Shown here piece by piece: positions 54,622-63,819 of a DNA stretch of 63,957 bases. A program made the position numbers and the translations under genes. The notes beneath the pieces are model-generated. The model saw only the letters and a list, made by a program, of their open reading frames with translations. It was not told the origin of the DNA and did not search any database. This DNA is from Bradyrhizobium sp. Leo170 (GTDB lineage: Bacteria; Pseudomonadota; Alphaproteobacteria; Rhizobiales; Xanthobacteraceae): positions 1 through 63,957 of the forward strand of contig NZ_PSRR01000010.1 of NCBI RefSeq assembly GCF_004296405.1, in the 5' to 3' direction. The stretch's first letter is position 1. Every line of letters begins with the position of its first letter.

Positions 54622-55128
54622 ATGACCGAATACATCGACGTAGATGTCCGTCCGATCCTGCGTGCAGGCGGCGAACCGTTCTCGGTCATCATGGCCGCAC
54701 TCGAACGCCTAGAGGCAGGGCAGGGGCTCCGCCTTTACGCCACGTTCAAGCCGATCCCGCTATTCGCCGTCATGGCAGACAGAGGGTTCATGCATTCCGA
54801 GCGCGCGCTCGACGGCGGCGAATGGGAAGTTCTGTTCACGCCGACGGAGGCGACGGAGAACGCGGCCGCTCCGAGCGGCACGCCGAGCTTCGACAATTGG
54901 CCGGAGCCTGCTGTGACGCTCGACAATCGCGACCTCGATCCTCCTGAGCCCATGGTCCGGATCCTTGCGGCCGCCGAGAAACTAGGTCCCGGCGAGACTC
55001 TTTCCGCGCTGCTGCGCCGCGAGCCCGTCTTTCTGTTTCCGCAGCTCGAGAAGCGTGGATACCGCTGGCTCGGCGGGTTCACGCCTGATGGCGCGACCTA
55101 CGAACTGACCGTGAGGGCTCCGTCATGA
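54622..55128 (+). CDS. Tandem DUF2249 protein
   Basis: A 168-residue soluble protein made of two DUF2249 repeats. The first (about 1-75) reads YIDVDVRPILRAGGEPFSVI with LRLYATFKPIPLFAVMADRG; the second (about 95-168) reads LDNRDLDPPEPMVRILAAAE with LLRREPVFLFPQLEKRGYRW. DUF2249 has a TusA/SirA-like alpha/beta fold and is often encoded beside nor, nir and hemerythrin-like genes. GGAGGG lies upstream. It is coupled (ATGA) to the MIP18-like gene. Role unknown, perhaps sulfur or iron-centre handling during NO stress. Confidence 0.82.
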   Translation: MTEYIDVDVRPILRAGGEPFSVIMAALERLEAGQGLRLYATFKPIPLFAVMADRGFMHSERALDGGEWEVLFTPTEATENAAAPSGTPSFDNWPEPAVTLDNRDLDPPEPMVRILAAAEKLGPGETLSALLRREPVFLFPQLEKRGYRWLGGFTPDGATYELTVRAPS

Positions 55129-55439
55129 CAAGCGAACTCGTCGACCGTATCAGGGACGCGCTGCGTGTCGTGATCGATCCCGAGCTCGGTCACAACATCG
55201 TCGATCTCGGCTTCGTCTATGACATCTCGGTCATCGGAGACGCCGTCCGCATCACGATGACGGCGACCACCCCAGGATGCCCCGCGACCGGTTTCCTGCA
55301 AGAAGGCGTGACCAGCTGTGTTGCGGAGGTGCCGGGCGTCGGCTCGGTCGATGTCGAGATGACGTTCGATCCGCCCTGGACTCCAGCACGTATCGATCCA
55401 GCCGTCCGCGCGGCGCTTGGCTTCGCCGCGGTCAACTGA
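55125..55439 (+). CDS. MIP18/SufT family iron-sulfur assembly factor (DUF59)
   Basis: A 104-residue protein of the metal-sulfur cluster biosynthesis group. It shows IRDALRVVIDPELGHNIVDL (the conserved DPE), VRITMTATTPGCPATGFLQE with the reactive Cys in TPGCPA, and VEMTFDPPWTPARIDPAVRA. PaaD and SufT have this fold and assist cluster maturation. The start overlaps the DUF2249 stop. In this setting it may load or repair an Fe-S or metal centre of a denitrification enzyme; that is inference. Confidence 0.87.
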   Translation: MTSELVDRIRDALRVVIDPELGHNIVDLGFVYDISVIGDAVRITMTATTPGCPATGFLQEGVTSCVAEVPGVGSVDVEMTFDPPWTPARIDPAVRAALGFAAVN

Positions 55440-55442
55440 CCT

Positions 55443-55543
55443 GATCGTGATCCGATTAGACGAAATCGGATCACGATCTCATCTCTTTGTTTGAGCATGA
55501 TCTTTTCGGAAAACCGGGGCTCCACTTTTCCGGATCATGCTCT
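55443..55543. repeat. Family C repeat copy 4 (inverted relative to copy 3)
   Basis: Holds GATCGTGATCCGATT/AATCGGATCACGATC, then ATCTCTTTGTTTGAGCATGA, CGGAAAACCGGGGCTCCAC and ATCATGCTCT. It is 3 bp past the MIP18-like stop and its palindrome can act as a terminator hairpin. Confidence 0.85.
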
Positions 55544-55685
55544 GGGACAACGACATCCCCGGCAAGGCGACGTCGTATTCGCGGCACGCGAACAGGTGGG
55601 CAAAAGTTGCTCGGTCCGGCAATTTTGATCCGGTCTTGCCGCTATCTCGCAGTCTCAATTATCTGATTTTATTGCATTTTTTCAT

Positions 55686-55701
55686 TGGCAGGCGGCTTGC
55701 A
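55686..55701 (+). promoter_or_regulatory. Sigma-54-type promoter for the hook operon
   Basis: TGGCAGGCGGCTTGCA fits the -24/-12 consensus TGGCACG-N4-TTGCW at every fixed base except C6, with the invariant GG and GC dinucleotides ten bases apart. The expected start site is near 55713, about 62 bp before the flgE ATG. Flagellar hook genes of alphaproteobacteria often use sigma-54. Confidence 0.7.
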
Positions 55702-55774
55702 ACGATCCCAGCGGTTGCGGCCATGACACCTGAAGCATCCCGGCGGCCGCCCGGATCCAATTGGAGATGATGTA

Positions 55775-57634
55775 ATGGGTATCTTCGGCGCCCTGACCAC
55801 GTCCGTTGCAGGACTGCGGGCAAACTCGTACGCGCTGGAAAACATTTCCGGTAACATCGCGAACTCGCAGACGACCGGCTTCAAGCGGATCGACACCAGC
55901 TTCCTTGACCTCATTCCCGACACCGGCACGAACGCGCAGCTTGCAGGCAGCGTGGTTGCGAACTCGCGCAGCACCAACACGCTTGCCGGCTCCGTTCAGT
56001 CGGCTTCGGTCTCCACCTACATGGCGATCAACGGCGACGGCTTCTTCGCCGTGCAGAAGCCGGGCAGCATATCTGACAGCCAGCCGATATTCGACGGCGT
56101 CAACCGATACACAAGGCGCGGCGACTTTACGCTGGATAAAAACGGATATCTCGTTAACGGTGCCGGCTACTATCTCGAGGGCGTGAAGATTGATCCGACG
56201 ACCGGAAATCCCGCCGGAAGTACGCCAGAAGTCCTGAGGTTCCAGAACGATTTCCTGCCGTCGCAGGCAACCACCAAGATCGACTATCGAGCCAATCTCG
56301 CCAGCTACCCGCTGACAACCAAGCACCAAACATCAGTGCCAGGCTCGGAATTGCTGAGGCCTGCCGATTTCATATCCAATCCACGAACCCTTGGAACGGC
56401 CGCGACGCCGTTTGCCAATACACCCGTGACCGGTAATGCGCGGAACAACCTCGAGACGATAGCGAAGCCCATTTCCGCAGCAACGTCGCTCGTGAGCGCG
56501 GCGGGCACGGATTCGCTCACGGCAGGCTTTGCCAGCGGTGACACGCTGGTGCTGAAGACCACCACGGGCGGTGTCACGACAACCAAGACGATCTCGTTCT
56601 ATACCGGAGCCGCGCCCGCGCCTGTCGCCGGAACGACCTTTGTCGATCTCGCCACCGCGACGGTTGGAAGCCTTTTAACCACCATTGACGGTCTTACAGG
56701 CAATGTTTCGCCATCACCGGTGTCCAGCGTGTCGAGCACCGGCGCGATCACCTTGAATACGGGTACGGCAAACGACTTCAGCCTTGCCGCAGGTTCTTCC
56801 GCATCGGCTGTCGCAGCATTTCAAGCGCTGGGCTTCTCGGGCACCGTTGTCGGGATGCGTGCGGGCGGCGGGACAGCCGGTACCGGCGTCGTCATTGGCA
56901 GCGACAATCAAGCCTTCCTGGATGAGTCGATAAGCGGAGGCGCGAGGACCGTGTATGACGGCAACGGCGCTCCAGTCAGCCTGCAGTTCCGCTGGGCCAA
57001 GGTTGAATCGTCCACCATGGGTGGGACGGATACCTGGAATCTATTCTACCAGGTCAATTCCAACGCGACCGGAAACACCGTTGCCTGGCAGAACGTCGGA
57101 ACGGACTTCAAGTTTGGTCCGAACGGGCAGATGCAGCCGGTGGTCAGTCAGATCACGCTGGCCGGGCTTACCGTGGATGGTACCAGCCTGGGTAACGTCA
57201 CAATGGCATTTGGCACCGGCGGACTAACGTCGTTTGCGGACACCAATGGCAACGTGCAAGTGAACCAACTGCAGCAGGACGGTTACGCCGCGGGTCAACT
57301 GCAAAGCGTATCGGTCAGCGACGAGGGACGTGTTGTCGGCACCTACTCGAACGGCCGCACCATCGATCTCGCGGAGGTCTCTATTGCCACCTTCAACGGC
57401 GCCAACTTCCTGAAGCGTGTCGACGGCGGCGCTTTTGAAGTGACCAACGAATCCGGAGACGCGCTCTATGGAAAAGGCGGGAGTATTTCGGGCTCGTCGC
57501 TCGAATCTTCGAACACTGATATCGCTGACGAATTCACAAAATTGATCGTGACGCAGCAGGCCTATTCGGCGAACACCAAGGTGATCACGACAACGAACAC
57601 GATGGTCCAGGATCTCCTGAACGTGATGCGGTAA
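55775..57634 (+). CDS. flgE: Flagellar hook protein FlgE
   Basis: A 619-residue extracellular axial protein. The conserved N-terminus GIFGALTTSVAGLRANSYALEN...ISGNIANSQTTGFKR forms the D0 coiled-coil domain. The D1 start contains AINGDGFFAV, and the C-terminal flagellar domain reads LESSNTDIADEFTKLIVTQQAYSAN. It is longer than the roughly 400 residues of enteric FlgE, owing to a Ser/Thr/Gly/Ala-rich middle (about residues 200-380) that would form surface domains. A sigma-54-type promoter lies upstream. The longer middle is typical of variable hook surfaces. Confidence 0.93.
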   Translation: MGIFGALTTSVAGLRANSYALENISGNIANSQTTGFKRIDTSFLDLIPDTGTNAQLAGSVVANSRSTNTLAGSVQSASVSTYMAINGDGFFAVQKPGSISDSQPIFDGVNRYTRRGDFTLDKNGYLVNGAGYYLEGVKIDPTTGNPAGSTPEVLRFQNDFLPSQATTKIDYRANLASYPLTTKHQTSVPGSELLRPADFISNPRTLGTAATPFANTPVTGNARNNLETIAKPISAATSLVSAAGTDSLTAGFASGDTLVLKTTTGGVTTTKTISFYTGAAPAPVAGTTFVDLATATVGSLLTTIDGLTGNVSPSPVSSVSSTGAITLNTGTANDFSLAAGSSASAVAAFQALGFSGTVVGMRAGGGTAGTGVVIGSDNQAFLDESISGGARTVYDGNGAPVSLQFRWAKVESSTMGGTDTWNLFYQVNSNATGNTVAWQNVGTDFKFGPNGQMQPVVSQITLAGLTVDGTSLGNVTMAFGTGGLTSFADTNGNVQVNQLQQDGYAAGQLQSVSVSDEGRVVGTYSNGRTIDLAEVSIATFNGANFLKRVDGGAFEVTNESGDALYGKGGSISGSSLESSNTDIADEFTKLIVTQQAYSANTKVITTTNTMVQDLLNVMR

Positions 57635-57675
57635 TTGACACCGGCGCGCGCGTAACCGCTTGAGAGGAACTTGTC

Positions 57676-59568
57676 ATGAGTCTGAATGACGCCCTCGCCA
57701 TCGCCATGTCCGGCCTCCGCGCCAACCAGGCGGCGATGTCGCTGGTCTCGTCGAACGTCGCCAATGCGGAAACGCCCGGCTATGTTCGCAAGACGCTCGA
57801 CCAGGTCACGTCCTATGCCGGTGCGCATGGCAGCAACGTCGTCGTCGCCGGGATCAATCGCGAACTCGATCAATATATCCAGGCGCAGTTGCGCACGGAA
57901 ACGTCGGGCGCGTCGTATGCCTCGCTTCGCTCAAACGTTCTGCAGCAACTGCAAAGCCTCTATGGAGATCCGGGTTCAATCGGAACGCTGGAGAGCGCAT
58001 TTAACAACCTCACGACGGCGCTGCAGGCGCTCACCACCAGCGCTGACAGCCAGTCGGCCCGAATAGGCGTTCTCAACGCGGCGTCGACGCTCACGCAACA
58101 ACTGAACTCGATGACGCAAGGTATTCAAACCTTGCGCGGCACCGCAGAGACCGGCATCAAGGACTCGGTCACGACGGCGAACAATCTGCTCAAGCAGATA
58201 GCGTCAATCAACAGCCAATTGAAGGCTAATCCATCCGGCGGCACGTCCACCGATGCGTCGACCGCCGCATTGCTCGATCAACGTGACCAGTATGTGAATC
58301 AGCTGTCCGAGCTGATGGACATCCGTGTCACGACCAATGGCGCCAACCAGGTCACGGTTTTTACCGGCTCCGGCATCCAGCTCGTGGGTAACGAAGCCGC
58401 GACCCTGTCGTTCAATGCTCAGGCCACCGTTGGTGCAAATACGACTTGGAGCAGCGATCCCAATCAGAGCCAGCTTGGCTCCGTCATACTTGAGTTTCCG
58501 GGCAGTGGCGCGTCGATCGATCTCACGGCTACCGGTGCGATCAAATCGGGCAAGATCGCGGCTTATACCGAGCTGCGAGACAAGACGTTAGTCACTGCAC
58601 AGAACCAGCTCGACCAGTTCGCTGCGTCGCTGTCGAGCGCGTTGTCCGATCAGACAACAGCGGGCACGCCGATAACGGGCTCGCCAGTCCCGGCCGGAAC
58701 TCCTTCGGGGTTTGCGCTCGATGTCTCGGGCATGAAATCCGGCAACGTCATTCATCTCACTTATACCGATGCGGCGACCAATCAGCAGCGCCAAATCTCC
58801 CTCGTGCGGGTTGACGACCCCCGCGTGCTGCCGCTGTCGAATGATGTGACGGCGGACCCGAATGATCAGGTGATCGGGATCGATTTCTCCGGATCGTTCT
58901 CGTCGGTGCTCGATCAGCTCAACACGGCTCTGGGTGGCAACGTCACATTCAGCGGGACAAGCACATCGCTGAGCGTTCTGAGCAATCCCGCTTTCGCCCG
59001 GATCGATAGCGCCTCGGTTACGGTCACCAAGGGCACGAACGCCTTGAGCGATGGCAGCCCGCAGATCGATCTCTTCACTGACAGCGGTTCACCTTACAGC
59101 GGTGCGATCAGCGCGTCGGGATCTCAGATAACGGGTCTTGCGGGACGCCTGACGGTCAACAGCGCGCTGATCAATGATCCTGCCAAGCTCGTGACGTACG
59201 GGAGTTCGACGCCGGCAGGAGACACCACACGGCCCTCGTTCATCCTCAATCAGCTGAGCAACGCGACTTACACATTTGGTGCGCAGAGCGGGGTCGGTAG
59301 TGCGAGCGCACCGTTCAAGGGCACGCTGCTCAGCTTCATGCGACAGTTCACCAGTCAGCAGGGGGCAGATGCCGACGCGGCGAAGCAGCTTGCCGATGGT
59401 CAGAACGTCGTGCTCAGCACGCTCCAGCAGAAGATGTCGACGTCCTCGGGCGTGAACATGGATGAAGAGATGGCGCATCTCTTGTCGTTACAGAACGCTT
59501 ATTCGGCAAACGCGCGCGTGATGTCGGCGGTCAACGACATGTACAAGACCCTGATGCAGGTATTCTGA
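57676..59568 (+). CDS. flgK: Flagellar hook-associated protein 1 (FlgK)
   Basis: A 630-residue junction protein between hook and filament. The N-terminus SLNDALAIAMSGLRANQAAM, followed by VSSNVANAETPGYVRK, and the C-terminus VNMDEEMAHLLSLQNAYSANARVMSAVNDM are the FlgK/FlgE-family terminal helices. The centre contains a long coiled coil (about 100-200) and a variable beta-rich region. It follows flgE by 41 bp with GAGAGG upstream and precedes flgL by 7 bp. Confidence 0.93.
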   Translation: MSLNDALAIAMSGLRANQAAMSLVSSNVANAETPGYVRKTLDQVTSYAGAHGSNVVVAGINRELDQYIQAQLRTETSGASYASLRSNVLQQLQSLYGDPGSIGTLESAFNNLTTALQALTTSADSQSARIGVLNAASTLTQQLNSMTQGIQTLRGTAETGIKDSVTTANNLLKQIASINSQLKANPSGGTSTDASTAALLDQRDQYVNQLSELMDIRVTTNGANQVTVFTGSGIQLVGNEAATLSFNAQATVGANTTWSSDPNQSQLGSVILEFPGSGASIDLTATGAIKSGKIAAYTELRDKTLVTAQNQLDQFAASLSSALSDQTTAGTPITGSPVPAGTPSGFALDVSGMKSGNVIHLTYTDAATNQQRQISLVRVDDPRVLPLSNDVTADPNDQVIGIDFSGSFSSVLDQLNTALGGNVTFSGTSTSLSVLSNPAFARIDSASVTVTKGTNALSDGSPQIDLFTDSGSPYSGAISASGSQITGLAGRLTVNSALINDPAKLVTYGSSTPAGDTTRPSFILNQLSNATYTFGAQSGVGSASAPFKGTLLSFMRQFTSQQGADADAAKQLADGQNVVLSTLQQKMSTSSGVNMDEEMAHLLSLQNAYSANARVMSAVNDMYKTLMQVF

Positions 59569-59575
59569 GGCAGCC

Positions 59576-61144
59576 ATGACAATATCCGGGGTTAGTCAAC
59601 GCACATCCTATATCGGCTCGGGCATTCTCGATTTGCGCAGTCAGCTTGATACGCTGACGCAGCAGCTCGCGTCCGGCAAGATTTCCAATACTTACGCTGG
59701 ACAGGGGAGTGGCCGCAGCCTTGCGATCGCGCTGCGCGCGCAGATCACAGGGATAGGAGCCTATTCCGATACTGCGACCAATCTGAACACGCGCATTGGT
59801 GTCGTCAACCTTTCACTGCAGCAACTGGTGAAGATCGGGTCGGAAGTGAAGGGCGCCGCCGTCAGCGCAAGCACGGATCTCGACGATGCGGGCCATACCT
59901 CCGGCCAGAAGACCGCATTGCTCGACTTCACCGATTCAGTCGACATGCTCAACGCGAAGTCAGGCGATCGCTATCTGTTTTCCGGCCGTGCTACCGATAC
60001 CGCGCCCGTGGCGTCGGCCGATGAGATCATGAACGGTCGCGGCGCGCAGGTCGCCGGACTGAAGCAGGTCATCGCCGAGCGAAAGATCGCTGATCTCGGT
60101 GTCAATCAGAATGGGCGCGTCGGCAACGCCATCGGCACGTCGGCAACGTCGGTTGTTCTCACCGAGGAGGATGCAACGCCGGCGCCTCCGCAGCAGGCGC
60201 AGCCGTTCGGGATCAAGCTCACCGGCGTATCCACAAATATAACGGGCGCTACCGTCACCCAGCCCGTCGACCTGCCCGCGACCGTTCCGCCGGCGCCGCC
60301 GGCAACGCCGGTGCAGAAGTCCATGTCGGTCGATCTTGGCGCGACCAATCCGAAGCCCGGCGACCAGGTCAAGTTCACCTTCACCATGCCGGACGGCACC
60401 AAAGAAGATATTGTCATGACGGCGTCGAACACCACGCCGCTCGCCGCCAACAGCTTCCTGATTGGGGCCGATCCCACCGCGACCGCGGCCAACCTGAACA
60501 CGGCGCTCGGGACCTCGATGAAGAATCTGGCGAACGGTCCGATGGTGGCAGCGTCTGCGATGGAGGCCGGTGATAACTTTTTCGATCAACCTCCGCTGCG
60601 CGTCGGCACGACGCCGCTTGCCTCGGCCACGACGCTTGTGGCCGGCACTCCCGACAACACCGTGATTTGGTACAACGGCGAACAGAATACTGCTGCGAAC
60701 GGTTCGGCGCGCGGATCGGCGGTAGCCCAGATCGATACATCCATCACGGTGCAGTATGGCGCCAGAGCCGACGAACCCGCATTGCGTTCGCAACTGCAGA
60801 CGGTGGCAGTATTCGCGGCTGTGACCACATCGGCGACGGACCCCTATGCCAATGCCCAGGTCACCGCGCTCAACCAGCGCGTCGCGAACAGTTTGGCAAC
60901 CGTCCCGGGGACCCAGACGATTGAAGATATTCAGGCGGACTTCGCCGGCGCGCAGGGCTCGATCAAAGCGGCCACCGATCGGCAAGTTCAAACCAAGGCG
61001 ATGGCGCAAACGATGCTGGATTCCATCGAAGGCGTCAATGACGACGAAGTCGCGACCAAGATCCTGGCACTGCAGACGGCGCTGCAGGCGTCTTATCAAA
61101 CGACATCGATGCTTTACCAGATGAGCCTCGTCAAATTCCTCTAA
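59576..61144 (+). CDS. flgL: Flagellar hook-associated protein 3 (FlgL)
   Basis: A 522-residue flagellin-like protein joining FlgK to the filament. The N-terminus SGVSQRTSYIGSGILDLRSQLDTLTQQLASGK and the C-terminus ILALQTALQASYQTTSMLYQ are flagellin/FlgL terminal helices. Between them residues about 195-300 form a Pro/Ala/Thr-rich insertion (ATPAPPQQAQPFG, PPAPPATPVQKS). It is longer than enteric FlgL (about 320 residues). It completes an flgE-flgK-flgL operon. Confidence 0.9.
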   Translation: MTISGVSQRTSYIGSGILDLRSQLDTLTQQLASGKISNTYAGQGSGRSLAIALRAQITGIGAYSDTATNLNTRIGVVNLSLQQLVKIGSEVKGAAVSASTDLDDAGHTSGQKTALLDFTDSVDMLNAKSGDRYLFSGRATDTAPVASADEIMNGRGAQVAGLKQVIAERKIADLGVNQNGRVGNAIGTSATSVVLTEEDATPAPPQQAQPFGIKLTGVSTNITGATVTQPVDLPATVPPAPPATPVQKSMSVDLGATNPKPGDQVKFTFTMPDGTKEDIVMTASNTTPLAANSFLIGADPTATAANLNTALGTSMKNLANGPMVAASAMEAGDNFFDQPPLRVGTTPLASATTLVAGTPDNTVIWYNGEQNTAANGSARGSAVAQIDTSITVQYGARADEPALRSQLQTVAVFAAVTTSATDPYANAQVTALNQRVANSLATVPGTQTIEDIQADFAGAQGSIKAATDRQVQTKAMAQTMLDSIEGVNDDEVATKILALQTALQASYQTTSMLYQMSLVKFL

Positions 61145-61301
61145 CTGCAGGCTTTCGGCAGGGCCGGCACGCGTGTCGTGAAACTGTAATATCGCGTCTT
61201 TAGTGTCGTGACATTCGTCGGCGTGGGGATGGATCTGCTGGCGTCCAACTTGAATCGTCAGCAGCCAGTGTCTTTCCGAAGCTTCTACTGCTGATCGGGC
61301 A

Positions 61302-62048
61302 GTGAAAATGCTTCAATCGGCCGATACGGCGGTTAGGTTACACCATAATTTGCAGCGTTGCTGGCTCAGCTATGTCGCCCCTTGGGCTATTGGACTTGCG
61401 CTGACCGGCATGATGCCGGCCGGACGACCGGTTCTAGCGCAGTCAGGGAGCGAGACGGTCATCGATTTCTCGATCCGGCCGCAGCCGCTCGCCTCGGCGC
61501 TCAGCCGCTACGGCGATGCCACGGGAAATGAGGCGCTTTACGAAGGCGGTCTCGCGGACGGGCGAGTCTCGGCCGACGTGCAAGGGCGGTTGACGCCAAC
61601 CGAGGCTTTGCAGCGGCTCTTGGCGGGGACCGGCCTGGTTGCCCGCTTCGTCGCCGAAGGCACCTTCGTCCTCGCGCCCGGGCCGCAGCACAAATCGAGG
61701 CAAGCGATGCCGGCTGCGCATCGACGCTATTATGCGCTTATCCAGGAGGATGTGCTCGACACCTTGTGCAGGCTGCACGAAGCGCGGCCTAATCACTACC
61801 GTCTTGTTACCGTGTTCTGGATTGCGCAAAGCGGCGCTGTTGAAGATCTCTTGCGCGTCGGCACGTCGGGAAGTGCGAGTACCGATCAACTGATCGATCA
61901 GACATTGGGCGGACTGAAATTCAGAGAACCGCCGCCGGCCGATTTCGTACAGCCGGTTCGCCTGTTGTTCGTGCCGCAAGGCCCTGGTGTGAATCCTGGC
62001 TGCGCAACCGCGGACGCTCGCCTGCGCGCTCATGGAGCCGCGCCTTGA
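61302..62048 (+). CDS. Exported STN-domain protein with TonB-C-like tail
   Basis: A 248-residue protein. A signal peptide or anchor (about residues 18-46, ending RPVLAQ) is followed by an STN domain (FSIRPQPLASALSRYGDATG through LLAGTGLVARFVAEGTFVLA), the secretin/TonB short N-terminal fold used by TonB receptors to signal to FecR. Residues about 140-235 (YYALIQEDVLDTLCRLHEAR, VFWIAQSGAVEDLLRVGTSG, PVRLLFVP) resemble a TonB C-terminal domain. The start is GTG at 61302 or ATG at 61308. Its stop overlaps the sigma-factor start. It may stand in for the signalling part of a receptor; this is inference. Confidence 0.78.
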   Translation: MKMLQSADTAVRLHHNLQRCWLSYVAPWAIGLALTGMMPAGRPVLAQSGSETVIDFSIRPQPLASALSRYGDATGNEALYEGGLADGRVSADVQGRLTPTEALQRLLAGTGLVARFVAEGTFVLAPGPQHKSRQAMPAAHRRYYALIQEDVLDTLCRLHEARPNHYRLVTVFWIAQSGAVEDLLRVGTSGSASTDQLIDQTLGGLKFREPPPADFVQPVRLLFVPQGPGVNPGCATADARLRAHGAAP

Positions 62049-62557
62049 ACGAGACCCCGTTGGCGATCATGCGCAGGCTGTTTATCGACGGCTATGACGA
62101 TCTGAAAAAGCGACTGACCCTGCGCCTGGGCTCGGCCGACCTCGCGGGCGAGGCCATGCATGATACGTGGTTGCGTCTGGCACGGCTGGAGCCGGCCGGC
62201 GCGGTCCAACGTCCCGAGCATTATCTTTTTCGCGCCGCCTTGAATGCGGCCGATGATCGACGCCGCCGCGAGAAGCGCCACAGCCGCGACATCGAGCTGG
62301 ATGACGCTTTGGAGATTCCAGACGGGCAGCCGACGGCGGAGGAGGAGCTGATCGCCCGGTCGGAGCTTGCGGCATTCGAGACGATCATGGCAGAACTTCC
62401 GCCGCGTCGACGGGCGATTTTTCTGGCGGCGCGTGTCGGCAATGTCCCTCGCCAGGTCATTGCCGACCAGATGAGAATTTCGCGACGACTGGTTGCCAGA
62501 GAGCTGATGCTGGCGCACAAGCATTGTCTGTCGCGCTGGAAAGAGTTGATGGAATAG
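62045..62557 (+). CDS. ECF sigma factor, FecI type
   Basis: A 170-residue sigma factor. Region 2 is YDDLKKRLTLRLGSADLAGEAMHDTWLRL...PEHYLFRAALNAADDRRR, and region 4 is LPPRRRAIFLAARVGNVPRQVIADQMRISRRLVARELMLA. The start is TTG overlapping the previous stop, so it is coupled to the STN gene. FecI-type factors are freed by FecR when an outer-membrane signal arrives. The probable target is the exported-protein gene beginning at 63820. Confidence 0.87.
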   Translation: MNETPLAIMRRLFIDGYDDLKKRLTLRLGSADLAGEAMHDTWLRLARLEPAGAVQRPEHYLFRAALNAADDRRRREKRHSRDIELDDALEIPDGQPTAEEELIARSELAAFETIMAELPPRRRAIFLAARVGNVPRQVIADQMRISRRLVARELMLAHKHCLSRWKELME

Positions 62558-62657
62558 CGTTGCGGTTTCGGCCTCCCAGAACCGTCTTAGTATAGAGAGC
62601 TATGAAGATTGCGAGCCGTATCCTCGGGCGTCGCGCGGAGAGAAGCGCGGTAGTGCG

Positions 62658-63668
62658 ATGAGCAAAGAGCATGGCCAAGGGCCGGATCTTAGCCGCATCG
62701 AGCATGAAGCCGTCGGTTGGGTCCAAAAGGTCGCGTCTGGAGAAGCGACGCCGGAGGAATTGCAGGCGGCGCTGGCTTGGCGTGTGCAGAGCCCGCTTCA
62801 TGCCAAAGCCTATGAGGACGCGGAGCGCGTCTGGAACAGGATGGGCGTGGTTGGCCGTGCGCAGCACGGCCGCGACATGGACTTTGTGGGTCCCCTGAAG
62901 GAGTTCGGGCAGCGCAAAGCGGCGCTGAACCGTCGTATGATGTTGGGTGGCGGCGCGGCCGTGATTGGGATAGCGGCCGTCTACGGCGGGATGAATCCGC
63001 CGCTTGGTCTGTGGCCATCGCTTTCGGAACTGCGGGCCGATTTTCGCACCGGCACCGGCCAACAACAGACGATCCGCTTCGTTGAGGCCGTCGCGATCGA
63101 CCTGAATACACAGACAAGTCTTGCGATCCGTCCGGCGACCGCGCAGGAGGATTGCATCGAGTTGCTCGCCGGGGAAGCATCGTTTGCGACGCAGGGTCGT
63201 CTGGCGCGGTCGCTGGCCGTGTTTGCCGCAAATGGCAAGACGGTGAGTGATTCCGGCCGGTTTGATGTCCGCTACATTGCGACCAGCGATCATGCCGCAG
63301 TCAACGTGACTTGTTTCGAGGGCCAATTGCGGATCGAATTTCGGGATGATGTCGCTGAGCTTCGTCCGGGACAACGGGTCCGGTATGACGGCGTCGGCTT
63401 GAGCGAGATCGGTACGGTCGATCTGGCGGTCGAATCGGAATGGCGGCGGGGCGTTGTCGAGTTCCGCAGCACACCGCTTGCGGATGCGGTCGAGGAAATG
63501 AACCGATATCGGCCGGGCCGCATCATCCTCGTGAACCCTGCGCTAGGGCGAAGACTGCTTAGCGGCCGCTTCCGGATCGACCAGATGGAGCGGGTGTTGC
63601 TGCAGCTCGAGCACACTTTTCAGGCGAAGCTTCAACGCCTTCCAGGCGGAATCGTCCTGCTGAGCTGA
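62658..63668 (+). CDS. FecR family anti-sigma/sigma regulator
   Basis: A 336-residue inner-membrane protein. The cytoplasmic N-terminus has the FecR opening EHEAVGWVQKVASGEATPEE with AWRVQSPLHAKAYEDAERVW. One membrane segment follows (MMLGGGAAVIGIAAVYGG, about residues 95-112), then a periplasmic FecR domain with LNTQTSLAIRP, GEASFAT and YDGVGLSEIG. The C-terminal part (about 285-335) is STN-like. It should relay a periplasmic signal to the FecI-type sigma factor encoded upstream. Confidence 0.88.
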   Translation: MSKEHGQGPDLSRIEHEAVGWVQKVASGEATPEELQAALAWRVQSPLHAKAYEDAERVWNRMGVVGRAQHGRDMDFVGPLKEFGQRKAALNRRMMLGGGAAVIGIAAVYGGMNPPLGLWPSLSELRADFRTGTGQQQTIRFVEAVAIDLNTQTSLAIRPATAQEDCIELLAGEASFATQGRLARSLAVFAANGKTVSDSGRFDVRYIATSDHAAVNVTCFEGQLRIEFRDDVAELRPGQRVRYDGVGLSEIGTVDLAVESEWRRGVVEFRSTPLADAVEEMNRYRPGRIILVNPALGRRLLSGRFRIDQMERVLLQLEHTFQAKLQRLPGGIVLLS

Positions 63669-63819
63669 CCACTCCGCATTTTTTTAAGAATTTCTTCCCC
63701 CGACGTTGCTCAACCTGCGGGGTCACTCAGTCTCCCTCAATGAGAGCCAATTTTGCCGAGGCGGCAGCGTCATCGCGCTGCTGCGTCGGTCGTCCATTGT
63801 CGGCTGAAGGAATCGCCCG

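Noticed and set aside
59960..61099. 379-residue frame antisense to flgL
   Set aside because: Arg/Gly-rich shadow typical of GC-skewed third positions; flgL has flagellin-type termini in the sense strand.
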